This document shows positions 36,301 through 45,479 of a stretch of DNA of 64,000 nt, in pieces. Position numbers and translations under genes: made by a program. Positions within the stretch are counted from its first letter, which is position 1, and the number at the start of each line of letters is the position of its first letter. Below the pieces are notes generated by a model. It made no database searches and was not told where the DNA came from. It saw only the letters and a program-made list of their open reading frames with translations. The stretch comes from Ischnura elegans (lineage: Eukaryota; Arthropoda; Insecta; Odonata; Coenagrionidae). The stretch spans positions 5,208,001 through 5,272,000 of the forward strand of contig NC_060252.1 in NCBI RefSeq assembly GCF_921293095.1. The letters are read 5' to 3'.

Positions 36301-39300
36301 GAGAGTTGTCCGATGACAGGCAGAATAGTCTAGGTCAGGGCAGCGCTGCCTCGTAAGAAAGTGAAACGCCTACAAAGGGCTCCGTGAAGAAAGGAGACAG
36401 AAAGGACAACGAGTGTGAAGGACCCAGTGGAAGAATCACTTGTTTTGGGGATTCGAAGAAAGGGCAAGTTTTAGTTGATCAGGCTTATTTCGCTGCTCTG
36501 TATGCATTTGACAACATTGTATGACTAAGCGATGGTGTGAGGTGCGTTTGGGGGACAGCAATTGGCTGCAAACCGTACTGGCGCAGGGTTATCCGCACCT
36601 CCTATTGTGCCGTCATCGGACAACTCTCACTGGCCGGACTGTATATAAGGCACCGAGGAGTATGGTTATCCTGCGGAATGAAACACTTCATAACAATTGT
36701 GCGCTAACTCATGATTGTGGCGAACTGATCTAGCTGGACGTGCAATGCAGCCGGAACAAAAAAAAAAAAAAAAAAAAAAAAAAAATCGCTCTCCGCGGCA
36801 AGGAACAACGCTGAACAGTTCCTAACTTCACACCGGATTCAATGATACTTTGTTCAGATTATGCCCGGAGTACAATTTCCTCTACGCCGCACCGCGTAGC
36901 AACAGCCAAATCAAAAGGTGCCAAATTCGAAATTTGAAATATTTGAAAGCTGGCATCTCTGAAAATTCGTACATCAAATGTGTGTAGGAAGAGAACTAAC
37001 TGTACATCAAATTTACGAGCTGTAATGAGTCTGTCACCATGGTTCCCCAGGATTGAAGATTATTATATGATGCTGCGTGTATGGTGAAGAAAGAACCATA
37101 AATGACGCTCTTGGTCACAGTACACGAGGAGAACTTAAATGTGGCGTGATTATTAAAACTTAACGTAGTGAATATCCATTTAAATGCCATAGCTTATGCT
37201 TGGAACTTCGTAATAAAGTGCATTTTGTAACTGCCGGGACCGGGACTGAGGTTCATAATTTCGTAAAAAAATATTTTTGTGATTAACGTTTCTTTTCCTA
37301 TAGCTTGAATAGGCCTTTTCGTCGTGCCCAACAATTTGCTTCGTAAAAATGATAACTTCGTAATAACGTTGTTCGTATTACTGAGAGTCTACAGTATTTG
37401 GGGATAAAGAAATAAGGGAAAGATGGGAAGAATATACGGAAGAACTGAATAAGTCAAGCCAGATTAATTGGTTAAAGATATGTATGCATTGAGTTGGAGA
37501 TAACAGAAGATGAGAGAGGCCCTAGAATTTTGAAGTCCGACATATCAGCAGCAATGAAGAACATGAAGAATAGAAAAGCAATAAGTATTGATGGCTTCCT
37601 ATTAAATTATTTGAGTGCTTAGAAGAAGAAGGTCAAAAAGAGGTAGTGGAGTTAGGTAACAAAATAAATGATGGAAGCATCTGGCCAGAGGACTTTATAA
37701 AGACAATTCTGAAACCATTTCCAAAGAGGGCACGCACTGGAAAGAGGGAGGAACACCGAATTAGGTATATGTGTGATTTTGCATGCATCTAAGATATTGT
37801 TGTGAGTCCTGAATCTGAGACTCCAAAGAATAATGGGAGAGAATGTAGGTGAGGAGCAGTTTGGCTTCAGGAGAGAGGGGGGCACCAAAGAAGCTATTGC
37901 ACTGTGCTAAGAACAATTGGTGAAAGTTAGGGAGTAAAAGATGGTGGAAATGTGAATGTTGTGATCAATGGGGAAAAATAGAGCAAGTTGGAGGGTAAAC
38001 ATACTAAGGAAGCGTGCTGACTCAAGAGTCGATGAGAAAGAGAGACAGATAAAGACAAGAATAGCAACGGGAGAGGTAGCGTTTAATGAGAAGAGCGTGA
38101 AGCAGCATGAACTTGCTATGCGTGGAGTGTTGTCTTGCATGGATGCGAAACGTGGACCTAGGGAAGAAGAGAGAGGGAAATGCTTTTGAGATGTGGGTGT
38201 GGAGAGAGAGCGAGATTGAAGTGGGTGGATGAAGAGAGGAAGGAATGAGGAGGTGATGGATGAAGAGTTTGGGAGGAAAGAACATCATTGAGAACTGTAA
38301 TGAGGAGGAAGGAGGATTGGATAGGGCGTATTTTAAGAGGGAAGGGGATTTACAATACAGAAGTGGAGAGAGGGAACAGTGGGAGGGGAAAAGAGAAGGG
38401 GAAGAAGAAGGCTGGGATTGGTAACATAATGCTGCCATCAATTATTCTTATTCATGCAGAAGACAAAACATTAGCCAGGAAAAATTTAGAATTTGGCCTT
38501 AATTTCAAAAATCATGCTCACCCTTGATCACAATTTTCCCTTTTTTATTTATATATCCTTCCCTTGAATTCAATGACAGTGTTAAACCAGAGCGAATAAA
38601 TGAAAAATAACAAGAATTACGTACAGAGAAGTACAAATAAAATACTTACTTGAACAGTTTCTAAAGTTGCCTTAGTGACCTTTTCCGTAGCTACGGGGGC
38701 AACGGGAAGGAATCCGCTGAACTTGTCAGCGTGGCTTGCCAAAAACGGTATGGAGTATGATCCACTCATCGATGGAGAGACAATGACAGGCGTGAGCAAT
38801 CCCAATGCAGAGCACAACTCAAAGAGAAATGAGCTGCGATTCCCAGAATAAGAAGTTTTAGTCTCTCCAAAACCTGGAAAGGAGTCAAAACATTTCACTT
38901 CAGCCTACACCATCCAAAGCCAAATTCAAAAGCAATGCAAAACAAGGATGCTTTTTTTGAAGAGTAAAACTTCACTCTTTTCCCTTGGACTACAATCTTG
39001 TCACAGTGGAAAGGCTTGCACGTTTCCATGACTCCTAGAGTTCCATTGGAAGCTTTAGTAGTAAACGGGATGATGGATAAGTATGTGGTAGGTATAGATC
39101 AGGTATGCAATAGAATTCTGTTAGTAGAAAACCAGACACAATCCACCAGCCTTGTGGTGGTTCAAGTTAGCATAAATACTTGCTATCATAGGGAGGGAGA
39201 AGTACATGCATGAGGTGTAGGAACAGCTCAAGGAAATAAGTAGAGAAAGCCCAAGTAAGAAAAATCTAGTAGTAGTGTGGGACTGGTACGCCTCCATTGG

Positions 39301-42300
39301 GAAAGGGAGGGATGGAAACAACATAGGAGACTTTGGATTAGGAATACGGAACGATAAGGGAGAGAAAGCGGCAAAATTTTGCAGGAAAAACAAGTTATTC
39401 ATAACGAACACTTGGTTCATTCATCATGTATGGCGAAGGTACAGATGGAAAAGTCCAGGGTAGATTGGCAGATATCAGATAGACTTATCATGGTTAAATA
39501 GAGGTTTAGGAAAGGTATGAAAAACTCGCACAGCTTTCCTGCAGTGGATGCGGATTCAAACCTAGTTTTAATGAATCCAATGCAAGATTCGAAAGACTGA
39601 GGATTATCAGTACATATATCAAGGGAATGGAAAATAGAAGCTCTGAAGGGGACTACGTAAAGAGGATTACAGGGACTAGCATAGAATAGCATCCAGGAGA
39701 TCAGTGAAAGGTAAACAACAGAGGCTAGATGGGATTAGATTAAAACTGGAATACTCAAGTCGGCCTCAATAGAAATGCGTACTCATGGCTTGTGTTTGTT
39801 TTTCGAAGATTTTAAGCAAGATTACGTTCAAATTTAGAGAACAATGTCATTTATAAACTATGACAATTTTTCCGATGAACAAAAGTTTCAAAGGTGGTGA
39901 TAATTACTCAACAAGTAAAAAAAATATTCAGTCTCCTACCCCCACTTTCCTATTCTAATATTTGCAGAAAAGAAATTGAAATTTGAGAAAAAGTTATGAT
40001 ACAGGATGATACAAATAATAATTAAAAAATCAGCATTATCTTGCTCACCACACATTGAAAGTTGGTTTTATTAAAAATAAAATAGTGACAAAAATTATCC
40101 CTCTTCCTTTACAGTAAAATCTCTTTTTTCACTGAAAAGAAGAATGGGTCAATATTTATTCTGTCTGCCTGGGCTGCAATACAGTATTAATCACTTTAAG
40201 ACTTTGGAAATCATAAGACCACATTACAGGTGCTGTTGTTCCCAATGTCCCACTTGGAGGACAATCTGCATCTCTAGAACCATTACTGCTGCAGAAGTCA
40301 GACACAACTCAAAATATTGCAAAAATATAGCTGTTTCTAAAAATTTAAGTTTCAAAATTTTAGGATCAAAATCCATAATGCGGAAGCGAAAAGCCCTGCA
40401 GGTGCCTCAGGCACGGCCAGCCAACGTCACTAGAACCTGAAATTTTTTTATAATTTTTTTTCTCACTATTTCGCACATTTTGAGATCGCAAATTTGTAAA
40501 TTGGATCATTTTGAAAAAATAGCACTGGCTTAATACCACACTTTTCAATGCCTTGCATAGATTCATCAACTTACGAATAAAGTCTTGGAACTCGTCTTGT
40601 TCTCGTGTCGAGGATTTACTGAATTTGTTTATACTTCAATCAAGCATATCATACACATGACTCTGAAGCTATTCCGCAGTGTGACTGCAAGTACCACAGA
40701 TTGAAGAGACAAGGAACATTGGCAAGGTGTGTCTTTTAGCGATGCTCCCCAAATGAAATGCTCTCACAAAGTTCGTTATTAGAAACCTCAGGTTTTCCGG
40801 TCCCGTGAACTTCGTAATAACGAGAGTTTACTGTATTCATTATACACTTTGTGCCACTACGTATACTTAACGTGACCAGAGAATTACCAACAAATAGATT
40901 CTGTTCTAGCACTGATTGAAAACAAGCCATCTGATTATAGTTCTTCCTAATTAGCTAAAAAATTATAATTCATCATTTTGGAACGCTGGAGAATTCATAG
41001 CGTTGCTATATTGGAAAAAGTAATATGAAATTGAGTTTTTTTTACACAGTATGACTTAGTTAAATTTGATTCATTCACGTATTTAACCTCTAACATAGGT
41101 GAATTATTGCATTCATTTAGAAAATACTTAAAAATTCAAAATTTGAATGTTATAAACATAATCTAAATCATTGAGAGCACACTCTCAAATTACAGTACAC
41201 TCCCGTTTTTCGTAATGGGCTAATTAACGATGGGGAGAGACGGCACGATTAATCGGAAAACACAGATAACCCAAACTTTTACTTTTATGTCTTGCAATGT
41301 TATTAATTTACCTAAAACAAACAATATATCATTATTTATGCAGTTGTCCTGTTATTTTAGAGTGCTTCCCGGACTCAATGAGAGCTTTCTTCGCCAGTTC
41401 GCGATCTTTTTAGTGGTGATAGCATGGTTGTACTTGTATTATTAATGCTCCATGTAAGGCCTGATTTCGAAAACCATACATCCGTGGCTGCGTGATCACG
41501 GATACAGTAAAGTGGTTTACACAAATGCTTCAGGAGCACGGTGCTCCCATCAATGCAGCCAGCGCACCATCACTTCCATTTTACGAAAGGGGGATTCTAA
41601 CGGAAATAAAAAGCCCAGTGTATCCACGCATTAATGCAGTAATTCCCATGATTTTGTTTTTTTATAAAGATCGCAGAAAAAACTGAGCGAGAGTGACAAT
41701 CATGCACGGATAATCCACAACCCGGATAAACAGCAGCCGGATAAACGGGAGTGTGCTGTACACCAGAAGCAAATGGGAGCTTAAGTACCCATTATCAAAA
41801 GAAGCAGAATAAGTTTAGTTACCACATGTGAAAACAGAAATCTCTGTGACCTGTTCCCAACGTTCAGCTAGCAAAACACAGAGATGCCCATGATTGGTAC
41901 ACAATGCATTAACCCTTCCCCTACAAATGACGAAATGTGCAGCAGGACGTTTGTTGACTCGGGAGACGAAAGCCGAAAATTTTCATCACAGATTTTTCTA
42001 CGCAAGCAATTGATTGCCGAAAATCTACGTTTCCTTGCTCTAGCCATTTTATGATGGTCAAGGGTTCGGGAAGTCTTAGTTTCGCAGCCATAGTTCCGGC
42101 AAACATTTAGTTAAACCTGATAAAATAATTGTGCCAGATGTAGAAAAATTTATGTGAGCCTTGACCTTTATCCAGGCTAAAAATAGCATTCAGTATTGAA
42201 AGATAACCTGTTCCCTTCACGGTACAGATGCAGGTAACTTTTTTGAGACAAATTTAAGAAAAAAAGTGTCTTATATGCCATCAAACACGGTAATGCTTCA

Positions 42301-44652
42301 CAAAGCTTGAAAACAAATGCTCTCTGTAAATCTAAACTAGATGCAATCTTTCGGCATGGCTTTATCAGAATACTCAAGGAACATACCAGGGAGATCAACA
42401 GCGACGACTCTGTGGCCCAGGGCACCCATCAAGTACATTGTTCCCAGATCTTCCCACGTTTTGGAGGAAAATCTCTGTCCATGAAGCAAGAGTATTGATT
42501 GCCCAGTGGTTGAGACTCCTTCAGGACACTGCGCTTCCCGGTAATGCACATCAATTGACTGCTCAAAAGAAAACATGCAAAATTTACTTAAATATCCCAA
42601 CCAAAAAAGATAATATAGTGATATAGAAAATTGCCACATGAAGCAGAGTACTTAAAGAGTAAACAGTATATGATTTATTAGACATTTCAGCTATGGATTC
42701 ATTTGCAATTTGTTTTGTCGTTAATCGCAATAGAGTTAAAATAAGGAGGCTTGTATATTATGGTTCCTGATCCATTGCTTACTACTTGAGCATTTCATAT
42801 CAAAATTCGACAGCCTTAAACCCTTTGCAGGTATGTTGAAGCAGTTACAAACTCCTGGAGAGCAGATAAGGTGTCCTGTATTCTTTTCAATTCAGTCAGT
42901 CGAATGGTTTGAAAATTGCATATTTGTTATATCCAAAAACAATAATAACATATGTAGAAGTGGAGAGGCCTGGTTTAGAAAATGTAGGATTGATATAACC
43001 TTTTTCCTAAACATACTAAGGATATAAACACAAGTACCTGCACCAAAGATTCTCAGATAAGAGAATCTCTTCTTAATTTATTCAATTCTCTATAATTCCC
43101 AATTGGTATTATTAATATTTCATTTCATTTATTTACAGGATAACCCATTCACCATATTCTTACATATGATTTCAAAGTTGATAGACAATAGAAAACAATG
43201 AACACAAAATAAACACATAAAAAATTAATTTAAAAAATCAATACAAAATTGCACATCAATGAATTAAATATGCAGGAAGATACAATTCTATAAAATTTAA
43301 GGTATAAACATGTTCTCGTAGTAGAATTTTTACATTGTGCTCATCTTTGCCACAAGTGACTTTTAAATCTAGATAGAGACATAGAGAAACCATTTCTCTT
43401 TGGCCGAGTTCATTAATATTCCTCATCATTCTGGATAGCGGGGAGTTAAATGTATAATTTGTTCTGTGATAATTAATAACAAATGGGTGTGGATTTCTAG
43501 AACTATGTGGTAGGGTGCATTAAAATTTACTAAAGAAAGAAGAAAGGAACAATCAATATAATAATAAATAATTTTGTAAAGGAATAGGGCATCGATGGAA
43601 GAACGTCTGTCAGATACGGGATTCAGATTTAAAAGGGATAGATGATATGAAATATTGTAATCGGACTGTGATATTCCTAATTTGTAATTAATAAATTCGA
43701 GAAATTTAATTTGGACACGTTCAAGCCGGATTGAGGACATATTATTTCATGTGGCTTCAACGTTATTTTCTACCCTTGGCTACTCAACAGCCAGATTGAG
43801 CACCCTTATGATTATATTTACTGCGAGATTTATCCATGTATGCACCATGAAGAAAAGCTTTGGGAGGACGTACTGAATGATATCAACACCCATTTAGGAG
43901 TTGAGCGAATCATTATTGCTAAAAATTATGGTTATTTTTCTCAAATTCTTGATAAAACAATGAATATGTGATTATATGATGCGTTTGTTGGAAGTCAGGA
44001 CAAGGCTTTTCAAGAAGGGGCTTTCTGCAAAGTGTGACATAGTATTCGTCAAATGAAGTCATGATACTTGATTGATTGCAAGGAAGAAAACACTACCCCC
44101 ATTAAGTGAAGGGGCAGATTACAAGGGCTCGACGGCCTGATAGATTAACACGTTTTACAGCATGCATTGCAAGCGCAGTTCAATGACAGTATTTCTTCGA
44201 GGGAGCTTAACGGGAACCACCACAACAAGGATTGAACGCCGGGCGCATAAGAACAGTTATGATAAATTGCCGAGGTAATTCACACGAAAGATGAGGATTA
44301 AAAGAAACATCACTTACCAAAACATTGACTCTCAGGGATTTTATAATAACCTTTTCCTTTATCCCCAAGACCTCTTCCGGCAAAGAATACTCATAAAAAT
44401 TTACTTTTCTCCAATTCACTTCCTCAGCCGAGATGTCCTGTAAGCAAAGTACAAAGTGTGTAACTCAGCATAACCTAACACCATGGAAGAAGAACCTCCC
44501 CCTTCTTCCATGCTAACGATTTACACCATTGCATTTACCTTGGCCATGTCTATGTCCGAAGACTTAACTATCCCTGACACTGTTAGCCAAGTCACGACCA
44601 CAACGAATCCAATCAGCATACACAATTTGATCCATAAATCTGAAGCCCTCAT
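30143..44652 (-). CDS. ABHD14: ABHD14-type alpha/beta hydrolase, complete gene (5 coding exons)
   Basis: The exons on the - strand are 44539-44652, 44318-44437, 42387-42558, 38650-38873 and 30143-30331. All introns are GT-AG, the phases agree, and the product is 272 residues, close to vertebrate ABHD14A. The start ATG (44650-44652) has an in-frame TAA 9 bases upstream. Residues 10-29 form one hydrophobic segment (signal anchor). Family motifs are LLLHGQRFSS (101-110), VAVDLPGFG (130-138) and VSPSMSG (167-173), with Ser170 as the predicted nucleophile. GSND provides Asp221, and GAGHACYLDEP provides His249. The known relative ABHD14B is a serine hydrolase reported to act as a lysine deacetylase. 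The substrate of this protein is unknown. Introns 2-4 are packed with transposons. The gene diverges from SLC30A9. Confidence 0.92.
30930..33545 (-). mobile_element. piggyBac-like element in ABHD14 intron 4
   Basis: The ends are CCTGGATCCGCCCAA and its inverse TTGGGCGGATCCAGG. The left flank is TTAA (30926-30929) and the right flank TCAA (33546-33549), a TTAA duplication with one change. Inverted subterminal blocks of the form GATCCGCCCAATGTGACAT plus a palindrome TGACATxxATGTCA lie at about 31059-31090 and 33139-33172. A transposase remnant on the - strand shows the orientation. Length is 2,616 bp. Confidence 0.8.
31740..32216 (-). pseudogene. piggyBac transposase C-terminal remnant
   Basis: The - strand frame has FWWWWWNIFPWLLDVAVHN followed by MSQLEIRRVIVQT, the conserved W-W-P-x-F-x-W-x-x-D-V-A-x-x-N and Q-L-E-F-R-R region of piggyBac transposases, which holds the last catalytic Asp. 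Further on, in another frame, comes a Cys-rich stretch (CTACDACNMDKYC) that corresponds to the C-terminal Zn-binding domain of the family. The rest is eroded. Confidence 0.78.
33807..35851. mobile_element. TA-flanked 2 kb TIR element in ABHD14 intron 4
   Basis: The ends are CCGTATTTGCACGAATCTAA and its exact inverse TTAGATTCGTGCAAATACGG, each bounded by TA (33805-33806 and 35852-35853). The inverted homology continues (AGACGAACxC) beyond the perfect part. The TA duplication suggests a Tc1/mariner-like mechanism, but no transposase is recognisable inside. At 35233-35253 a GATCGGGGTTCCACTG end of a Tigger-type MITE appears without a partner. A related terminal fragment lies at 55215-55278. Confidence 0.75.
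36289..36641. mobile_element. MITE nested in composite copy 1
   Basis: The ends are CGTCCTGCCGCCGAGAGTTG and CTCACTGGCCGGACTG, with TA at 36287-36288 and 36642-36643. It is the same family as 21868-22241 and sits at the same internal position of the host element as the copy at 54100-54460. Confidence 0.8.
36758..36785 (+). repeat. 28-bp poly(A) run
   Basis: This is an uninterrupted run of 28 A inside the composite MITE. The equivalent place in the other copy has only about six A, so this looks like slippage expansion. Confidence 0.85.
37420..38430 (+). mobile_element. LINE RT-region fragment, second family
   Basis: Broken + strand frames read MKNMKNRKAISIDGF, then INDGSIWPEDFIKT, NVGEEQFGFRREGGTKEAI and finally a C-terminal part with WIGRILR-like sequence near 38320. 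These match the pre-RT, RT and C-terminal parts of a LINE polyprotein. The catalytic palm is missing; the sequence jumps from the EEQFGFR region to the C-terminal third. Many stops. It lies antisense to ABHD14, in intron 4. Confidence 0.65.
38650..38873 (-). CDS. ABHD14: ABHD14 coding exon 4
   Basis: This exon encodes GFGETKTSYSG, the nucleophile region VIVSPSMSGSYSIPFL and GFLPVAPVATEKV. The acceptor is CTTTCCAG and the donor GTAAGT, phase 0. The exon sits between two LINE fragments in opposite orientation. Confidence 0.92.
39000..39700 (+). mobile_element. LINE endonuclease-region fragment
   Basis: The + strand reads VVVWDWYASIGKGRDGN, IGDFGLGIRNDKGEKAAKFC and KLFITNTWF, then RRYRWKSPG. 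This is the AP-endonuclease domain of non-LTR elements (G-D-(F/W)-N-A-x-(I/V)-G, where the usual D-x-N is degraded to DWYA, followed by F-x-x-(R)-x-x-x-x-T-W-x-S). It lies in ABHD14 intron 3, antisense, 0.6 kb downstream of the RT fragment at 37420-38430. Confidence 0.75.
39720..40768. other. ABHD14 intron 3, nothing recognised
   Basis: AT-rich intronic sequence. No conserved coding segment or element could be assigned. Confidence 0.45.
40769..40833. mobile_element. Terminal fragment of the composite MITE family
   Basis: The sequence ends GGTCCCGTGAACTTCG, TAATAACGAGAGTTTACTG and then TA, nearly identical to the right end of 53357-54742. The matching left part is missing, so this is a truncated copy. 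Confidence 0.7.
41195..41758. mobile_element. Tigger-type MITE in ABHD14 intron 3
   Basis: A 564-bp element has the ends CAGTACACTCCCGTTT and AAACGGGAGTGTGCTG and is flanked by TA at 41193-41194 and 41759-41760. Near the right end, CCGGATAAACAGCAGCCGG forms short repeats. There is no coding capacity. The CAG...CTG ends and TA duplication place it with pogo/Tigger-like elements. Confidence 0.8.
42387..42558 (-). CDS. ABHD14: ABHD14 coding exon 3
   Basis: This exon encodes SIDVHYREAQCPEG, the oxyanion-loop region LLLHGQRFSSKTW and VVAVDLPG. The acceptor is TTTTGAGCAG and the donor GTATGT, ending one base into a Gly codon. Confidence 0.92.
43390..43770 (-). mobile_element. Jockey/CR1-like LINE fragment (RT C-terminal region)
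   Basis: The - strand frame contains IRLERVQIKFLEFINYKLG, HLSLLNLNPVSDRRSS and FLYKIIYYYIDCS, followed, after a stop, by RMMRNIN. This is the region after the RT active site in Jockey-like LINEs (I-E-x-V-Q-x-(R/K)-F-L-x-(F/Y) ... L-x-x-L-x-x-R-R). It is in ABHD14 intron 2 in the sense orientation and is 5' truncated. Confidence 0.75.
44318..44437 (-). CDS. ABHD14: ABHD14 coding exon 2
   Basis: Forty codons, DISAEEVNWRKV to KSLRVNVL, phase 0 at both ends. The acceptor is TTGCTTACAG and the donor GTAAGT. Intron 1 is only 101 bp. This less conserved segment links the anchor to the hydrolase fold. Confidence 0.85.
44539..44652 (-). CDS. ABHD14: ABHD14 coding exon 1
   Basis: This exon encodes the 38-residue N-terminus MRASDLWIK... 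with the hydrophobic segment CMLIGFVVVVTWLTVSGIV. The donor is GTAAAT (44533-44538), phase 0. The membrane anchor fits ABHD14A better than the soluble ABHD14B. Confidence 0.85.
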
Positions 44653-45385
44653 GCGTGGATTTTAAATAATAAAAAGAATATCAAAGAAGCTGTACTTCGT
44701 TTTGGAACTGAAGACCACTATAACTTACTCGAACACATTGATATATAAAGAATAATGTTTTAAAAAATCTTACTACCACGTATCATGCATAGAAAGATCG
44801 TTCATTTTTTTCCAAACAAACAAAATCGGATGCAATCTTCACAACTGCGGAGCACACCTCTCGTGCATCGTCTAATGCAAACCAATGCAAACGATCGTGA
44901 ATGAGTCCTTATCACGGCCAGTTCAAAGGCATGGGCATTCTTAAACAAGGCAATTGCAGTCTCATGACATAAGCTTTTAGAATCCGATGAATTTATTGAA
45001 TGTCAACAGAGTAACAACACAGCGGCAATTTAGAGCTCTCGTATTTAACTGTTATTTACGTCCACCGCATAGCGCTTCCTGCCCTTCCGTAAAAGTAAAC
45101 AAATATGAGAATTTTCGCGGTCAAAACATGAATGACCTTCAGTATAAAGGAATTAAGTCGGTCATGTGGCCGTTTAGTCCGCATGCTATTGGTGGTAATA
45201 GCGGAAGGAGTGATGTGATGGTTTGCGATGGTTAAAGGGTTGTTGCTCTAAGTTTACGAGCATTTTCCATGAATTTAACAACGGAATTCATCGTTATTTC
45301 TCAAGAAAATCATCAGAAAGAAAGACATGATTCATCGGAGGCGCTTAGTATTCTAGCCTTTACTTATTTATAGCTTTAGCGAGAA
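44653..45385. promoter_or_regulatory. Probable bidirectional promoter, ABHD14 / SLC30A9
   Basis: Only 733 bp separate the divergent start codons, and this must also hold both 5' UTRs. No clear TATA box is seen at a sensible place for either gene, as is common for shared housekeeping promoters. No transposon is recognisable here, unlike the surrounding introns. Function is inferred from gene arrangement. Confidence 0.55.
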
Positions 45386-45479
45386 ATGTTACATAGGTCA
45401 AGATTTTTGGCAAGGCTTGCATGCCGGAATACATGTAGACATGTAAACAAGACCTTCCTAGCTGTGAATGTGTATGATG
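45386..45479 (+). CDS. SLC30A9: SLC30A9 coding exon 1
   Basis: This exon encodes the Arg-rich presequence-like N-terminus up to NVYD. The donor is GTAATT and it ends phase 1, which fits exon 2. It was chosen because it is the only nearby frame with an ATG and a matching phase; it is less certain than the other exons. Intron 1 is 75 bp. Confidence 0.65.

Larger units (their letters stand above)
36017..37394. mobile_element. Composite Tigger-like MITE, copy 1 (ABHD14 intron 4)
   Basis: The element starts CAGTAGACTCTCGTTATTAC and ends with a slightly changed inverse, TGAGAGTCTACAG. TA flanks it at 36015-36016 and 37395-37396. TIR homology is long and full of CGTAATAACG-like words. It lacks a transposase. 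A separate TA-flanked MITE is nested at 36289-36641, 272 bp from the left end. A 28-A run lies at 36758-36785. It is homologous to the reversed element at 53357-54742. Confidence 0.85.

Noticed and set aside
41910-42120. Possible third piggyBac-like element starting after TTAA near 41911
   Set aside because: Only one end-like sequence (CCCTTCCCCTAC) is seen; no inverse end with TTAA follows.
43830-44050. + strand frame with HHEEKLWEDVLNDINTHLG
   Set aside because: Short, broken by stops, and not attributable to a gene; probably repeat debris in ABHD14 intron 2.
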